The notes beneath the pieces are model-generated. The model did not search any database, was not told where the DNA came from, and saw nothing but the letters and a program-made list of their open reading frames with translations. Below are positions 7,975-8,601 of a stretch of DNA of 8,601 nt, piece by piece. The stretch comes from Saprospiraceae bacterium UBA2365 (GTDB taxonomy: Bacteria; Bacteroidota; Bacteroidia; Chitinophagales; Saprospiraceae): assembly GCA_002344345.1 (NCBI GenBank), contig DDTL01000146.1, positions 1-8,601 of the forward strand, read 5' to 3'. The first letter of the stretch is position 1; each line of letters starts with the position of its first letter. Both the position numbers and the translations under genes were made by a program.

Positions 7975-8536
7975 CTAAATTTTATGGTTAAAAATAAATT
8001 ACAGGCTTAATTTAATATTCTCAAGGTATTGTAGTCCATTTACCTTGCTTTGCAACTGACAGCAAAAGTACGGCAACCATATTACCATCGAAAGTGTCTC
8101 GTTGCGATTTGTAATTTGAGGTTATTTTTAGACAAAAAAGCGCTAAAAGTTGTCTCTTTTGGAGTTTGTTTCCCATAATACGGGTTGCCAAATCCAGAGG
8201 GCTTTAAAAAAGGCGTAAATTAATGAATTTGACAGACTTATGCAAGTATTCAAGGTTAGTTTGCAATATGAAGTCTCAGTTAAATATGGATTTAATGTTA
8301 TACGTTACCAATGAAGATTTCCGGCTTTAAATTGAGTTTTTTATTCCTTTAGATCGATGGAATTTTTGATAAGATACAATTCGTCTGGTAAGGATGATCA
8401 GGCTGAATGTTTTTAAGCGTTTTACATTATACTTTGGCTTATAAATCATGCATTTGTTCATGAATGTCTCTATAAGATTCCAAACAAATTACTTAATAAT
8501 GCGAATCAAGGGTTAAAGTTAATTCTGCAGATAAGC
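7975..8536. other. Right flank without a convincing gene
   Basis: Apart from the -7 element, nothing here looks coding. The best small frame is an ATG at 8268 with 20 codons and no recognisable features. A weak stem AGACAA/TTGTCT (8130-8135 and 8150-8155) followed by CTTTT resembles a terminator only faintly. No repeat arrays, tRNA or insertion-sequence ends were seen. Confidence 0.45.
8063..8070 (-). promoter_or_regulatory. Bacteroidota -7 element of the giant gene
   Basis: The minus strand reads TACTTTTG, matching TAnnTTTG. Transcription would start near 8056 and leave a leader of about 85 bases before the ATG at 7970. No good TTG stands at -33; CTTTCG at 8089-8094 is the nearest. This position fits a start at 7970 rather than the GTG at 7818. 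Confidence 0.5.
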
Positions 8537-8590
8537 AGGATTTTCTCACTTTTTTGCCTCGATCCTAAAGGATGAAAGCGAGAAAATCCT
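8537..8590. repeat. Long imperfect hairpin at the window edge, possible terminator
   Basis: Perfect 11-base arms AGGATTTTCTC (8537-8547) and GAGAAAATCCT (8580-8590) enclose a further CTTT/AAAG pairing (8549-8552 with 8575-8578) and an inner hairpin ATCCT-AA-AGGAT (8562-8573). On the plus strand it is followed by TTATCTTCCTT. It may terminate a gene entering from the right on the minus strand, or be a small repeated element; with no adjacent gene in view the role is open. Confidence 0.45.
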
Positions 8591-8601
8591 TTATCTTCCT
8601 T

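Noticed and set aside
8130..8155. AGACAA/TTGTCT stem followed by CTTTT
   Set aside because: Weak six-base AT-rich stem with a 14-base loop, a short T run and no gene upstream on the same strand.
8268..8330. 20-codon small ORF starting MKSQLNMDLM
   Set aside because: No ribosome-binding signal, no exact -7 element upstream (only TAGTTTG, one base short) and no recognisable sequence.

Overview
The window looks like a piece of a moderately AT-rich Bacteroidota chromosome. Two promoters carry the phylum's -7 element (TAnnTTTG), the ribosome-binding regions are A-rich without a clear Shine-Dalgarno sequence, and the largest gene encodes a giant beta-helix surface protein of the kind common in Bacteroidota with type IX secretion. 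Genus cannot be told from the sequence.

Layout: 1-554 has no convincing gene. 555-589 is an intrinsic terminator for the minus-strand gene at 615-1211, a SnoaL/NTF2-fold protein with an unusual basic C-terminal tail. A 131-base divergent intergenic region (1212-1342) holds two promoters and two inverted repeats, and then comes a plus-strand HxlR-family regulator (1343-1669). This looks like a self-contained regulator-target pair. The regulator probably binds the shared region and controls the SnoaL-like gene and itself.

Convergent with the regulator, one minus-strand gene fills 1882-7818 and probably begins further upstream, near 7970. It encodes about 2,000 residues: three tandem N-terminal beta-sandwich-like modules, a long right-handed parallel beta-helix with a small GSGYTS-type double repeat inserted, and then a beta-rich C-terminal half with two W-x-G...NW modules. 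Its likely signal peptide lies upstream of the first in-frame start, in a frame that the best ATG enters only if one T is added to a T7 tract. So the gene is either interrupted here, miscalled in a homopolymer, or switched by slippage. It also stops without a type IX C-terminal sorting domain.

The right flank (7971-8601) carries the probable promoter of the giant gene, no convincing gene, and a large imperfect hairpin at the window edge that may be the terminator of something outside. The two parts worth following are the slippage-prone signal peptide of the giant protein and its triplicated N-terminal module; the operators between the divergent genes come next.
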